A program made the translations under genes and the position numbers. Shown here in pieces: positions 51,341 to 60,680 of a stretch of 64,000 nt of DNA (position 1 is the stretch's first letter; the number at the start of each line of letters is the position of its first letter). Location: NCBI GenBank assembly GCA_964532485.1, contig CAZHKE010000005.1, forward strand, positions 43,705 to 107,704, given 5' to 3'. Source of the stretch: DATBSK01 sp964532485 (GTDB lineage Bacteria; Actinomycetota; Acidimicrobiia; IMCC26256; PALSA-555). The notes under the pieces were generated by a model. It had not been told where the DNA came from, made no database searches, and saw nothing but the letters and a program-made list of their open reading frames with translations.

Positions 51341-52027
51341 GTGGGAGTGCCCGTGCAGCCCGTCGTGCGTCTTCGTTCCATCGTGTGCCTCCTCGGTCGG
51401 TTCCCGGCTCTCGCCGGGCTCGACCTCGATGCCGCCGCCGGCGAGGTCGTCCTGTTGTCGGGCGGGAACGGCGCCGGCAAGACCACCCTCTTGCGTCTCA
51501 TCGCGGGTCTCGTCGCCGTGCACTCGGGCGAAGCGGAGGTGCTCGGTCGCGACCTCACTCGCGACCGCAGATCGCATCGTCGAGAGCTGGCGCTGGTCGG
51601 CCACGAGTCCGCCTGCTACGACGACCTCACCACACGCGAGAACGTCGACTTCGCCGTGCGCGCTGCCGGTGCCTCACCCGACGTCGCCGCCGACGCCTTG
51701 GAGCAGCTGGGGCTCGCACCGCTCGCCGACGTGGCCCACGGACGACTCTCCACCGGGCAGCGTCGTCGCCTCGCGCTGGCCATCGCACTCGCGCGGGGGC
51801 CAAAGCTGCTGCTGCTCGACGAACCGCACGCAGGTCTCGATGCCGAGGGGCGGGCGGTCCTCGACGAGGTGCTCGCCGCAGCATCGGAGGACGGGCGGAC
51901 CGTGCTCTTGGCATCGCACGAGCTCGATCGCACGCGCGCACTCGCTACCCGCGAGGTCGTGCTGACCGCCGGTCGCGCGCATGGATCGCTCGCCGCAGAG
52001 CCGCAGCCGGAGCCGGCCCGACAGTGA
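51341..52027 (+). CDS. ccmA: Heme exporter ATP-binding protein CcmA
   Basis: A 228-residue ABC ATPase. Walker A GGNGAGKTTL near 41, signature LSTGQRRRLALAIAL near 135, Walker B LLLLDEP near 155 and SHELD near 191. With CcmB it powers heme release from CcmE during cytochrome c maturation. The start is ambiguous among GTG 51341, 51347 and 51353; GGGAG lies five bases before the last. The stop overlaps ccmB by four bases. A TACACT -10-like box at 51323 may serve the whole operon. Confidence 0.92.
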   Translation: MGVPVQPVVRLRSIVCLLGRFPALAGLDLDAAAGEVVLLSGGNGAGKTTLLRLIAGLVAVHSGEAEVLGRDLTRDRRSHRRELALVGHESACYDDLTTRENVDFAVRAAGASPDVAADALEQLGLAPLADVAHGRLSTGQRRRLALAIALARGPKLLLLDEPHAGLDAEGRAVLDEVLAAASEDGRTVLLASHELDRTRALATREVVLTAGRAHGSLAAEPQPEPARQ

Positions 52028-52698
52028 ACCTCGCACAGGAGGTCGGGCTGGTCGCGGGCAAGGACCTGCGCATCGAGCGGCGCGCGCGCGTCACGCTGCA
52101 GCAGATCCTCCCGTTCGGCGCGATCGTGCTGCTGCTGTTCGCGTTCGCCCTCGATCCGGATCGCGGCGTGCTCCGCCGCGTTGCGCCGGGCTTGTTCTGG
52201 GTCGCGGTCCTCCTCGCGGTCCTCCTCGCGGTCTCCAGAGCGTTCACGATCGAGACGGAGCACGCCGCGCGTGACGGATTGCGACTGTCTGGTCTCGACC
52301 CGGCGGCGATCTTCCTCGGCAAGGCGGCCGCGATCGCGGTGCAGCTGGTCGTGCTCGAAGCGCTCCTCGCGGCCGGCGTCGTCCTCCTCTTCGACGTGAG
52401 CCTCTCGTCGATCGGGCCACTCGTCCTCGCGACGCTTGCCGCGACCGTCGGCCTGGCGGCCACCGGTACTCTCTACGGCGTACTCGCCGTCGGACTCCGG
52501 ATGCGGGAGACGCTGGTGCCGGTGCTGCTGCTCCCCGTGGTGTCGCCGGTCCTGCTCGGCGCCACACGTGCATGGGAAGCCGCGATCGACGGTGCTCCCT
52601 CGGACGCGTGGCCGTGGGTCGGGGTGCTCAGCGTGTTCGCGGTCTTGGCAGTGGGGGCCGGAATGCTCGCCTTCGGCCCGCTCCTGGAGGAAGCGTGA
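52024..52698 (+). CDS. ccmB: Heme exporter permease CcmB
   Basis: A 224-residue protein with six spans. KDLRIERRARVTLQQILPFGAIVLLLFAF at the start and VLLLPVVSPVLLGATRAWE near 165 follow CcmB; the first 20 residues carry the ABC-2 style elbow helix. Overlaps of four bases at both ends couple it to ccmA and ccmC. Confidence 0.9.
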   Translation: MNLAQEVGLVAGKDLRIERRARVTLQQILPFGAIVLLLFAFALDPDRGVLRRVAPGLFWVAVLLAVLLAVSRAFTIETEHAARDGLRLSGLDPAAIFLGKAAAIAVQLVVLEALLAAGVVLLFDVSLSSIGPLVLATLAATVGLAATGTLYGVLAVGLRMRETLVPVLLLPVVSPVLLGATRAWEAAIDGAPSDAWPWVGVLSVFAVLAVGAGMLAFGPLLEEA

Positions 52699-53459
52699 CC
52701 CTGCTGAAGCCAGCCGTCGGACGCGCGCTCGGATGGGCAGCGTTGGCTGCGCTCGTCGTCCTCGCGCTGTTCGGGCTCTGGGGAGCTCCGCCCGATGACG
52801 TCCAGGGCGACGCGCAGCGCCTCATGTACCTCCACGTTCCGGCAGCGTGGATCGCGTACCTGGCGTTCGGCGTGACCGCGTTCTCCTCGGCGCTGTGGTT
52901 GTGGCCCCGCACCCGCGCCGCCGTGTGGGACCGCATCGCCGGCTCCTCGGCGGAGCTCGGCGTCCTCTTCACCGCCCTGACCCTCATGCTCGGGTCGCTC
53001 TGGGGTCGACCGGTCTGGGGTGTGTGGTGGGCATGGGACGCGCGTCTGGTGACCACGGCGGTGCTCCTCTTCCTCTACCTCGGCTACCTAGCGCTCCGGA
53101 AGGTGCCTGCGGCACCCGAAGCGCGAGCGAAGCGGTGTGCGATCGCCGCCCTCATCGCGTTCGTCGACGTACCGCTCGTCCACTTCTCGGTGAGCTGGTG
53201 GCGGACCCTGCACCAAGAGGCGACGGTGTTCGATCCCGAGCTGAAGGCGAACATCCACGGCGTGATGGCGTTCACGCTCTGGTGGGGCGTGCTCGCGTTC
53301 ACGCTCGTCTACGTGTACCTGCTCGATCGGCGATACCGGCTCGAATCGCTCGAGGAGGATCTCGAGCAGCGCGAGCTCGAGCAGGCCATCGCCGAGCGCG
53401 TCGCCGGTGCCGGGACGCCCGGGCGCGGGAGCCGGAAGGAAGAGGTGCCGGTCGGATGA
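52695..53459 (+). CDS. ccmC: Heme lyase/exporter subunit CcmC
   Basis: A 254-residue protein with six spans and the tryptophan-rich heme-handling motif WGVWWAWDARLVTT near 110, flanked by His residues in MYLHVPAAW near 41 and VHFSVSWWRTLHQ near 165 that ligate heme. It transfers heme to CcmE. It has an acidic cytoplasmic tail of about 50 residues. GTG 52695 overlaps ccmB. Confidence 0.93.
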   Translation: MTLLKPAVGRALGWAALAALVVLALFGLWGAPPDDVQGDAQRLMYLHVPAAWIAYLAFGVTAFSSALWLWPRTRAAVWDRIAGSSAELGVLFTALTLMLGSLWGRPVWGVWWAWDARLVTTAVLLFLYLGYLALRKVPAAPEARAKRCAIAALIAFVDVPLVHFSVSWWRTLHQEATVFDPELKANIHGVMAFTLWWGVLAFTLVYVYLLDRRYRLESLEEDLEQRELEQAIAERVAGAGTPGRGSRKEEVPVG

Positions 53460-53472
53460 GCGAGCGTGGATC

Positions 53473-53592
53473 GTGAGCGACGTCGGCTACGTCGTCGCCG
53501 GCTGGTCGATCACTGCGGGCGTGCTCGCGGGCTACTGGCTCTGGTTGCGCCGGCGCACGCGCCATGCCGAGCGGTTCGATCGCGACGCGTGA
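53473..53592 (+). CDS. ccmD: Small membrane protein CcmD
   Basis: A 39-residue single-span protein (YVVAGWSITAGVLAGYWLWL) with basic C-terminus RRRTRHAERFD. Size, span and place between ccmC and ccmE identify CcmD, the stabilising subunit of the CcmABCD heme release complex. It begins at GTG 53473, 13 bases after ccmC. Confidence 0.85.
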   Translation: MSDVGYVVAGWSITAGVLAGYWLWLRRRTRHAERFDRDA

Positions 53593-53602
53593 GCGCTCTG
53601 CG

Positions 53603-54046
53603 ATGACGTCGAGCACGCCAGCGACCCAGCGCCGACGTCGGCGCGCGTGGATCGCCGTCGGCATGTGCGGTGTTGCGATCGTTGCGATCGTCGCGCTCGC
53701 GGTCGTGCTCTCCAGCAACGTCGTGTACTTCCGGACGGTGTCGGAAGCGGTCGCCCAGCGGAAGGACCAAGGCGGGGACCGCTTCCGTCTCGCCGGCGAG
53801 GTCGTGCCCGGCTCGATCACGGAGACGAACGACGGCGTGAGGTTCCGCGTGACCGACGGCGAGGCGACGGCGACGATCGACCACGTCGGCGATCCTCCCG
53901 AGCTGTTCAAGGCGGGCGCGCCGGTCGTCTGCGAGGGCCACTGGGGCCGCGGCCCTGCGTTCGACTCCGACCGGATCATGATCCGGCACGGCAACGACTA
54001 CGAGCCACCCGACGTCGATCAATCGAAGGCGATCGGGGCCGGGTGA
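53603..54046 (+). CDS. ccmE: Periplasmic heme chaperone CcmE
   Basis: A 147-residue anchored protein. One N-terminal span (AWIAVGMCGVAIVAIVALAVVL), then an OB-fold domain. The heme-attachment site is H129 in IMIRHGNDYEPP, equivalent to the His of KHDENY in proteobacteria, with Y133 kept. So it is the His-type rather than the Cys-type CcmE. ATG 53603 was chosen over the longer frame. Its stop overlaps ccmF by four bases. Confidence 0.93.
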   Translation: MTSSTPATQRRRRRAWIAVGMCGVAIVAIVALAVVLSSNVVYFRTVSEAVAQRKDQGGDRFRLAGEVVPGSITETNDGVRFRVTDGEATATIDHVGDPPELFKAGAPVVCEGHWGRGPAFDSDRIMIRHGNDYEPPDVDQSKAIGAG

Positions 54047-56055
54047 AGGCCTCGCTGGGCGTGCTCGCGCTCGCGCTGGGCGCGAGTTGCGCGCTCCTCG
54101 GCATCGTCGTGCTCCTGCGCGGCCTCGTGAAGCACGACGAGTCGCTGCTCGTCCTCGGTCGACGCTTCGTCTTCGGCGTGCTGATCGCCGGCGTCATCGC
54201 GGCCGGGGCGATGGAGTGGGCACTCGTCTCGCACGACTTCTCACTCAAGTACGTCGCCGAGAACAACGCGACGGGCACGCCGCTGCTCTTCTCGGTCACC
54301 GGGCTGTGGGCGGCCCTGGAGGGCTCGATCCTGCTGTGGCTCCTGGTGCTGGGCGGCTACCTCACCTATGTCGCGATGAAGTTCCGCGACCGAGCCGCAG
54401 ATCCACTGGTCGCCGTCGCGACGATCGTCGGGCTCGTCGTCGCACTGTTCTTCTTCGCGCTCGTCCTGGGACCGGCCAACCCGTTCGAGACGCTGTCGGT
54501 CGTGCCTGCCGACGGCCGAGGTCCCAACCCGTTGCTCCAGAACCATCCGTTGATGGCCTTCCACCCCCCGATGCTCTACCTCGGGTACGTCGGCTTCACC
54601 GTGCCGTTCATGTTCGCCATCGCGGCGCTGGTCACCGGACGCTTCGGCGAAGGCTGGCTGGCCGACGTCCGCCGGGCGACGCTCGTCGCCTGGGTGTTCC
54701 TGTCCGTCGGCATCATCCTCGGCGCTTGGTGGAGCTACGAGGTGCTGGGCTGGGGTGGCTACTGGGCATGGGACCCGGTCGAGAACGCGTCCCTGCTCCC
54801 GTGGCTGACCGCGACCGCCTTCATCCACTCCGTGATCATCCAGGAGCGCCGAGGGATGCTTCGCGTCTGGAACCTGTCGTTGGTGATCGCGACGTTCTGC
54901 CTGACGATCCTCGGCACGTTCCTGACCCGGTCTGGCGTCCTGAACTCGGTGCACGCCTTCACGGAGTCGACCATCGGCCCGTGGTTGCTCGGCTTCCTTG
55001 CCGTGACGGCCGCGACGGGCATCGGGCTCATCGCTTGGCGGGGTGACGCGCTGCGCTCGGCGGGTCGCATCGACTCGCCCGTGTCACGCGAGTCGGCGTT
55101 TCTCGCGAACAACCTGCTCTTCGCCGGATTGGCGTTCGTGGTGCTGCTCGGGACCGTGTACCCGCTGCTTGCCGAGGCCGTGCAGGGTCGTCAGCTCAGC
55201 GTCGGCGAGCCCTACTTCGATCGGATGACGACACCGATCGGCATCGCGTTGCTGTTCCTGATGGCCGTCGCGCCGGCGTTGCCATGGCGGACCACGAGCA
55301 GCGAGGTGCTGAGGAGCAGGCTCTTGATCCCCGCTTGGGTCGGGGCGACCACGATGGTCGTCGCGATCGTGCTCGGCGCCCACGGCATCACCGACGTCTT
55401 CGCGTTCGGGCTTGCCGCGTTCGCGCTCGCCGGGATCCTGCGTCAGTTCGTCGTCGGGACGCGGGCGCGCAAGCAGGCCGACGGTGGGTCGTGGCCCGGC
55501 GCGCTGTTGCGGTCGATCCGCGGCAACCCTCGCCTCTACGGGGGGCTCGTCGTGCACACGGGGATCGTGCTCATCGCGGTGGCGCTCGCGGCGTCGAGCA
55601 CGTACGCGACGAAGCGCGAGGTGCGCCTCCAGCGCGGTGAGTCGGCCACCGTCGCCGGCTACACCGTCACCTACCTCGGTCGCGACGTCGATGCCGATGC
55701 GCAGAAGCGCGTGGTGAAGGCCCGCGTTCGCATCACGCACGGCGACGACGATCTCGGCGTCTATGCCCCCGCAGTGAACATCTTCCCGAACTCCACGAGC
55801 GCCATCGGCACGCCATCGGTGCGCACCGGGTTCCTCCGTGACATCTACCTCACGCTCGTCTCGTCGCCGACGAACGGCACCGGCCGCGTCACGCTCGGTG
55901 TCGCGGTCAACCCGATGGTCGTCTGGCTCTGGATCGGGGGCGGCGTGGTCGTGCTCGGTACCGCGCTCGCGCTCGTGCCGGGGAGCCGTCGGCGGCGCGA
56001 ACGGGCCGTCGAGCCGGCCGTCGACTCGCGTGAACCGGAGCCCGCGCTCGCATGA
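54043..56055 (+). CDS. ccmF: Cytochrome c heme lyase CcmF
   Basis: A 670-residue protein with about 15 spans. The WWD motif is WGGYWAWDPVENASLLPWL near 237, preceded by HPPMLYLGYVGFTVPF near 180 and followed by GTFLTRSGVLNSVHAF near 288. It ligates heme to apocytochrome CxxCH sites with CcmH. The C-terminal periplasmic domain (about 520-650) is present. Overlaps of four bases tie it to ccmE and ccmG. Confidence 0.95.
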   Translation: MKASLGVLALALGASCALLGIVVLLRGLVKHDESLLVLGRRFVFGVLIAGVIAAGAMEWALVSHDFSLKYVAENNATGTPLLFSVTGLWAALEGSILLWLLVLGGYLTYVAMKFRDRAADPLVAVATIVGLVVALFFFALVLGPANPFETLSVVPADGRGPNPLLQNHPLMAFHPPMLYLGYVGFTVPFMFAIAALVTGRFGEGWLADVRRATLVAWVFLSVGIILGAWWSYEVLGWGGYWAWDPVENASLLPWLTATAFIHSVIIQERRGMLRVWNLSLVIATFCLTILGTFLTRSGVLNSVHAFTESTIGPWLLGFLAVTAATGIGLIAWRGDALRSAGRIDSPVSRESAFLANNLLFAGLAFVVLLGTVYPLLAEAVQGRQLSVGEPYFDRMTTPIGIALLFLMAVAPALPWRTTSSEVLRSRLLIPAWVGATTMVVAIVLGAHGITDVFAFGLAAFALAGILRQFVVGTRARKQADGGSWPGALLRSIRGNPRLYGGLVVHTGIVLIAVALAASSTYATKREVRLQRGESATVAGYTVTYLGRDVDADAQKRVVKARVRITHGDDDLGVYAPAVNIFPNSTSAIGTPSVRTGFLRDIYLTLVSSPTNGTGRVTLGVAVNPMVVWLWIGGGVVVLGTALALVPGSRRRRERAVEPAVDSREPEPALA

Positions 56056-56597
56056 ATCACCCGACTCGTTGGATCGCCGTGGCTGTCGCCGCGGTCGTCG
56101 CGCTCGTGGCGGTCGTCCTGGCGACTCAGGTCGGTGGCGACCCGCAGGCGGATGCGACGAAGAGCCAGCTGGTCGGCGAGCCGGTGCCGTCGTTCTCACT
56201 GCGCACGCTCGACGACGAACGGCTCTCCGTATCGGATCTCGCCGGGAAGGCCGTGCTGGTCAACTTCTGGAACACGTGGTGCGTGCCGTGCAAGGAGGAG
56301 CTCCCCGCGCTGAAGAGCTTCGCTCGGGCTCACGGCGAGGAACCCGACTTCGAGCTCATCGGCATCGTTCGTGATGACTCCGAGCGCGCGGTGAAGGCGT
56401 ACGAGCCCGGCCGGGACATCGACTGGGCGATCGGGATGGATCCCGGTGCGCGCGCGGCCCTGGCGTTCGGGACTCGCGGCCAGCCCGAGACGTTTGCGAT
56501 CACGCCCGGCGGTGTCATCGCTGGGGCGCAGATCGGGCCGTCGACTCGTGACGATCTCGAGACGCTCCTCGCCGCGGCGCGCGGCCAGCGACGATGA
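56052..56597 (+). CDS. ccmG: Thioredoxin-like CcmG/DsbE
   Basis: A 181-residue anchored thioredoxin. N-terminal span, then FSLRTLDDERLSVSDLAGKAVLVNFWNTWCVPCKEELP with active-site C77 and C80, and the cis-Pro in GQPETF near 145. It reduces apocytochrome thiols for heme attachment. The conserved WCxPC is intact. ATG 56052 overlaps ccmF. Confidence 0.93.
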   Translation: MNHPTRWIAVAVAAVVALVAVVLATQVGGDPQADATKSQLVGEPVPSFSLRTLDDERLSVSDLAGKAVLVNFWNTWCVPCKEELPALKSFARAHGEEPDFELIGIVRDDSERAVKAYEPGRDIDWAIGMDPGARAALAFGTRGQPETFAITPGGVIAGAQIGPSTRDDLETLLAAARGQRR

Positions 56598-57046
56598 GGC
56601 GCTGGTCCTGGGTCGTGCTGGCCTCGGTCGTCGTCGGCGTCGTCGTGTGGGCCGTGTGGCCCGACGGCGCTGATCGTACGAATCGCGTGCGAACGCGGGA
56701 GCTCGCCACCGAGCTGCGCTGTCCCGACTGCGAGGGACTCTCGGTCTTCGATTCGTCGACGTCGACGGCGCGCGCCATCCGCACCGACATCCGGCGCCGC
56801 ATCGAGGCGGGCGCGAGCGACGAGGAGATCCGCCAGTCGTACGTCGATCGCTACGGCGAGTCGATCCTGCTCAACCCCGAGGGCGAGGGACTCGGAGTCC
56901 TGGTGTGGGGTCTCCCGGTGCTCGTGCTGCTCGTCGCCGGAGCCGGTCTCGCACTCGCATTGCGGCGTTGGCGGGCGCAACCTGCGATGCGGTCGACCGA
57001 CGCCGACGAGACGCTCGTGGCGCGCGAACGTCGAGCCTCGGGATGA
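56594..57046 (+). CDS. ccmH: CcmH cytochrome c maturation protein
   Basis: A 150-residue protein. N-terminal membrane span, then LRCPDCEGLSVFDSST with redox C43 and C46 in the CcmH signature LRCxxCQ..S (Gln here is Glu), and a second span near 104-122 with a basic tail. It hands reduced apocytochrome to CcmF. ATG 56594 overlaps ccmG. Confidence 0.93.
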   Translation: MRRWSWVVLASVVVGVVVWAVWPDGADRTNRVRTRELATELRCPDCEGLSVFDSSTSTARAIRTDIRRRIEAGASDEEIRQSYVDRYGESILLNPEGEGLGVLVWGLPVLVLLVAGAGLALALRRWRAQPAMRSTDADETLVARERRASG

Positions 57047-57855
57047 GCGCACGACTCGAAGAGCAACGCGACTTCCTGTTGAAGTCGCTCGACGACCTCG
57101 AGCAGGAGCGTGCCGCGGGCGCGATCGACGAGGAGTCGTACCGGGCGCTCCACGACGACTACACGGCTCGCGCTGCTGCCGTCATCCGATCGCTTCGCGA
57201 CGGGGTCGACGCGCGCCCTGAAGCCGAGCCGCCGCCCGCAGCGCGTCGCTGGCTGGTCGTGGCGGGGATCATCGCGTTCGCAGCGGTTGCTGGCGTGGCG
57301 CTCGCCTTCGCACTCGGGGCACGACTCCCGGGCGAGACGAGCAGTGGCAACACCGCCCGGCAACCCGGACCCGCGCCGTCGTCGACGGCGGACCGGCGAG
57401 CTCGCCTCGAGGCCGCGGTCGCACAGAACCCCGACGACGTCGCCAGCCGGCTGCTCCTCGCGCAGTTCCTCGAAGCCGAGGACGACCTGCCTGCTGCGCT
57501 GCGCCAGTACGACGAGATCAGCCGGATCGACCCCTCCAACGCGCAGGCACAGGCGCAGTCGGGCCGGATCCTCTATCTGACAGCCACCGCGGCGGCACCG
57601 GCCGACGCCGCCGCGCTCGTCGACGAGTCGCGTGCACGGCTCGACCGCGCCGTCGAGCTCGATCCCGCGCTCGTTGACGCCCGGTTCTTCCGCGCGATCG
57701 TGTTGGCGAACGAGTACGGCGACTTCGCCACCGCCCAGTCAGATCTCCAGCGATACCTCGTCGCCGAGCCCGAAGGCACGTTCGCAGACCAAGCGCGTCA
57801 GCTCTTGGCCGACCTCACGAAAGCGCTCGAGTCGCCGGCAACCTCGAACCCCTGA
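57043..57855 (+). CDS. ccmI: CcmI-like TPR protein
   Basis: A 270-residue protein. EEQRDFLLKSLDDLEQERAAGAIDEESYRALHDDY at the N-terminus matches the cytoplasmic CcmI segment, one span (RWLVVAGIIAFAAVAGVALAFAL) follows, then TPR-like repeats (about 130-265). CcmI presents apocytochrome C-termini. It has a TPR domain on the outer side as in CcmI, but only one span, so the orientation of the N-terminal part may differ. ATG 57043 overlaps ccmH. Confidence 0.85.
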   Translation: MSARLEEQRDFLLKSLDDLEQERAAGAIDEESYRALHDDYTARAAAVIRSLRDGVDARPEAEPPPAARRWLVVAGIIAFAAVAGVALAFALGARLPGETSSGNTARQPGPAPSSTADRRARLEAAVAQNPDDVASRLLLAQFLEAEDDLPAALRQYDEISRIDPSNAQAQAQSGRILYLTATAAAPADAAALVDESRARLDRAVELDPALVDARFFRAIVLANEYGDFATAQSDLQRYLVAEPEGTFADQARQLLADLTKALESPATSNP

Positions 57856-57877
57856 CCTCGACAGAAAGGCAACAACC

Positions 57878-58351
57878 ATGGCCCAGCAGCCGGAGCAGCA
57901 GATCGACGACAACGCGATGTATCGCGCGACGGTGACGACCAGTCGTGGCACGATCGTCATGGACCTCGACCCGCAGCTCGCACCCAGATCCGTCAACAAC
58001 TTCGTGGGACTCGCGCGACAGGGGTTCTACGACGGTCTCACGTTCCACCGCGTCGTCCCCGACTTCGTGATCCAGGGCGGTTGCCCGGAGGGCACCGGTA
58101 CGGGTGGCCCCGGCTACAAGTGGGCCGACGAGCCCGTGAAGGGCGAGTACACGCTCGGCGCAGTCGCGATGGCGAACGCCGGCCCGAACACCAACGGATC
58201 CCAGTTCTTCGTCTGCATCGACGACTGCACCCGCAAGCTCAGCAAGGACTACAACCTCTTCGGCTACGTGGTCGAGGGCGTCGACGTCGCCCAGGCGACG
58301 CAGGTCGGTGACGTGATGGAGGCGGTCACGGTCGAGGAGCGCCCTCGATAG
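57878..58351 (+). CDS. Cyclophilin-type peptidyl-prolyl isomerase
   Basis: A 157-residue cytoplasmic cyclophilin. FHRVVPDFVIQGG near 53 carries the catalytic Arg, MANAGPNTNGSQFFV near 94 the substrate pocket, and NLFGYVVEG near 122 the closing loop (the usual His is Tyr). It catalyses Xaa-Pro cis/trans isomerisation. AGAAAGG precedes ATG 57878, 23 bp after ccmI, so it may share that transcript. Confidence 0.93.
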   Translation: MAQQPEQQIDDNAMYRATVTTSRGTIVMDLDPQLAPRSVNNFVGLARQGFYDGLTFHRVVPDFVIQGGCPEGTGTGGPGYKWADEPVKGEYTLGAVAMANAGPNTNGSQFFVCIDDCTRKLSKDYNLFGYVVEGVDVAQATQVGDVMEAVTVEERPR

Positions 58352-58361
58352 CCGCGTAGCC

Positions 58362-58379
58362 TGCGGGAAGACACCCGCA
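58362..58379. other. RNA hairpin upstream of aconitase
   Basis: TGCGGG-AAGACA-CCCGCA, a perfect 6-bp stem with a 6-nt loop, between the isomerase stop and ATG 58395. No T-tract, so more likely a leader element or factor-dependent end than an intrinsic terminator. Confidence 0.5.
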
Positions 58380-58394
58380 CGACGAGCCCGGAGC

Positions 58395-60680
58395 ATGCCG
58401 ATGACCGACGCCGAGGGAAGCCCCACCACACCGGTCGCGCTGGTCGAGGCGCGCTACCAGCAGTACCCGGAACGAGTCGCGGTCGCCCGCGAGCGGCTCG
58501 GCCGGCCGCTCACGTACAGCGAGAAGGTGCTGGTCGCCCACGCCGACGACCCGACGACCGTCGGTATGGAGCGCGGCGTCGACTATGCCGACTACCGACC
58601 CGATCGGGTCGCGATGCAGGACGCGACGGCGCAGATGGCGCTGTTGCAGTTCATGACGGCCGGTCTGCCGCGCGTCGCGGTGCCTGCGACGGTGCACTGC
58701 GACCATCTGATCCAAGCACGCGTCGGCGCCGACGCCGACATGGCGAGCGCGCTCGACGTGAACTCCGAGGTCTACGAGTTCCTTCGCAGCGTGTCGTCGA
58801 AGTACGGCCTCGGGTTCTGGAAGCCCGGCTCCGGGATCATCCACCAGGTCGTGCTGGAGCAATATGCGTTTCCTGGCGGCATGATGATCGGCACCGACAG
58901 CCACACGCCCAACGCCGGCGGACTCGGCATGGTCGCCATCGGCGTCGGTGGCGCCGACGCGGTCGACGTGCTCGCCGGCTGGCCGTTCAACACCCGGGTG
59001 CCGCGGGTGATCGGCGTCCGGCTGACGGGCCACCTCTCGGGTTGGGCGGCGCCGAAGGACGTCATCCTCCAGGTTGCGGGCATCCTCACCGTGAAGGGCG
59101 GCACGGGCGCGATCGTCGAGTACTTCGGGCCGGGTGCGGAATCGATCTCGGCCACCGGCAAGGCAACGATCTGCAACATGGGCGCGGAGATCGGCGCCAC
59201 GTGCTCGCTCTTCCCGCACGACGCCCGCTCGGCCCTCTACCTCAAGGCCACGGGACGAGCCGAGCTCGCCGGTCTCGCTGACGAGTACGCCGAGTTCTTG
59301 CGTCCGGACCCCGAGGTCGACCTCGATCCCGAGCGCTTCTACGACCGCGTCATCGAGATCGACCTCGACGACCTCGAGCCTCACGTCGTCGGCCCGCACA
59401 CGCCCGACCTCGACCGGCCCATCAGTGAGCTCGCCCGGGTCGCCGAGGGCGAGGGGTATCCGCTCGACATCTCGTACGCGCTCGTGGGGTCGTGCACCAA
59501 CTCGTCCTACGAGGACATCGGCCGGGCCGCGCACGTCGCGCGCCAGGCCAAGACCGCCGGGCTCACGGTGAAGGCGCCGCTTCTGATCACGCCCGGCTCC
59601 GAGCAGGTGCGTGCGACGATCGAGCGCGACGGACTGCTCGACGATCTCGAGGCGATCGGCGCAACCGTGCTCGCGAACGCGTGCGGTCCGTGCATCGGTC
59701 AGTGGAAGCGCGACGACATCCAGACGGGTGAGACCAACACGATCGTCTCGTCGTTCAACCGAAACTTCCCGGCGCGCAACGACGGCAACGCGGCGACGCT
59801 GTCGTTCATCGCGTCACCGGAGACCGTCGTCGCGATGGCGCTCACCGGTCGACTCGACCACGACTTCGTGCACGAGCCGATGAGCAACGGCGACCGGGGC
59901 GTGCGTCTCGAGCCACCGGTCGCCGACGAGCTGCCTGACCAGGGCTTCGACCCGGGCAAGTCGGGGTTCCTCGCGCCCGCCGACGACGGTGATTCGGTGG
60001 AGATCGTCGTGAAGCCCGACTCGGAGCGCCTCGAGCTCCTCGAGCCGTTTCCGGCCTGGGACGGCAAAGACCTCACAGGACTGCCGGTGCTCCTCAAGGC
60101 GACCGGGAAGTGCACGACCGACCACATCTCACCGGCCGGAAGGTGGCTCCGCTACCGGGGTCACCTCACGAACATCTCCCAGAACCTCTTCACGGGCGTG
60201 AACAACGCGTTCGCGCTCGACGAGCCGGGACAGGGGATCGACGTGCGCGACGGGTCCACCGCCCCGCTGCCCGACCTCGCGCAGTCCTACAAGGATGCTG
60301 GGATCGCATGGGCCGCCGTGGGCGACGAGAACTACGGCGAGGGCTCATCGCGCGAGCACGCCGCGATGGAGCCTCGCTACATGGGGGGTCGGGCGGTGAT
60401 CGTGCGGTCCTTCGCGCGCATCCACGAGGGCAACCTCAAGAAGCAGGGCGTCCTGGCGCTGACGTTCTCGAACCCGCTCGACTACGAGCGGGTGCTGGTC
60501 GACGACGCCATCGACATCGTCGGCCTCGCCGACCTCGCCCCCGGCAAGACCGTCACCGTGGTCCTGCATCACGCCAACGGCAAGAGCGACGAGATCCAGA
60601 CCGCCCACACGATGTCCGACGAGCACATCAAGTGGTTCCGGGCCGGCTCCGCGCTGAACGTGCTCCGCTCCGAGACCTGA
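58395..60680 (+). CDS. Aconitate hydratase (mitochondrial type)
   Basis: A 761-residue TCA-cycle enzyme interconverting citrate and isocitrate. Cluster Cys residues are in GSCTNSSYED near 364 and ANACGPCIGQW near 425, with TDSHTPNAGGLGM near 165 and EGSSREHAAMEPR near 655 binding substrate. The length and the domain order match the mitochondrial/AcnA-mito branch rather than the 900-residue IRP-like AcnA. ATG 58401 is an alternative start. Iron-sulfur assembly genes follow nearby. Confidence 0.95.
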   Translation: MPMTDAEGSPTTPVALVEARYQQYPERVAVARERLGRPLTYSEKVLVAHADDPTTVGMERGVDYADYRPDRVAMQDATAQMALLQFMTAGLPRVAVPATVHCDHLIQARVGADADMASALDVNSEVYEFLRSVSSKYGLGFWKPGSGIIHQVVLEQYAFPGGMMIGTDSHTPNAGGLGMVAIGVGGADAVDVLAGWPFNTRVPRVIGVRLTGHLSGWAAPKDVILQVAGILTVKGGTGAIVEYFGPGAESISATGKATICNMGAEIGATCSLFPHDARSALYLKATGRAELAGLADEYAEFLRPDPEVDLDPERFYDRVIEIDLDDLEPHVVGPHTPDLDRPISELARVAEGEGYPLDISYALVGSCTNSSYEDIGRAAHVARQAKTAGLTVKAPLLITPGSEQVRATIERDGLLDDLEAIGATVLANACGPCIGQWKRDDIQTGETNTIVSSFNRNFPARNDGNAATLSFIASPETVVAMALTGRLDHDFVHEPMSNGDRGVRLEPPVADELPDQGFDPGKSGFLAPADDGDSVEIVVKPDSERLELLEPFPAWDGKDLTGLPVLLKATGKCTTDHISPAGRWLRYRGHLTNISQNLFTGVNNAFALDEPGQGIDVRDGSTAPLPDLAQSYKDAGIAWAAVGDENYGEGSSREHAAMEPRYMGGRAVIVRSFARIHEGNLKKQGVLALTFSNPLDYERVLVDDAIDIVGLADLAPGKTVTVVLHHANGKSDEIQTAHTMSDEHIKWFRAGSALNVLRSET

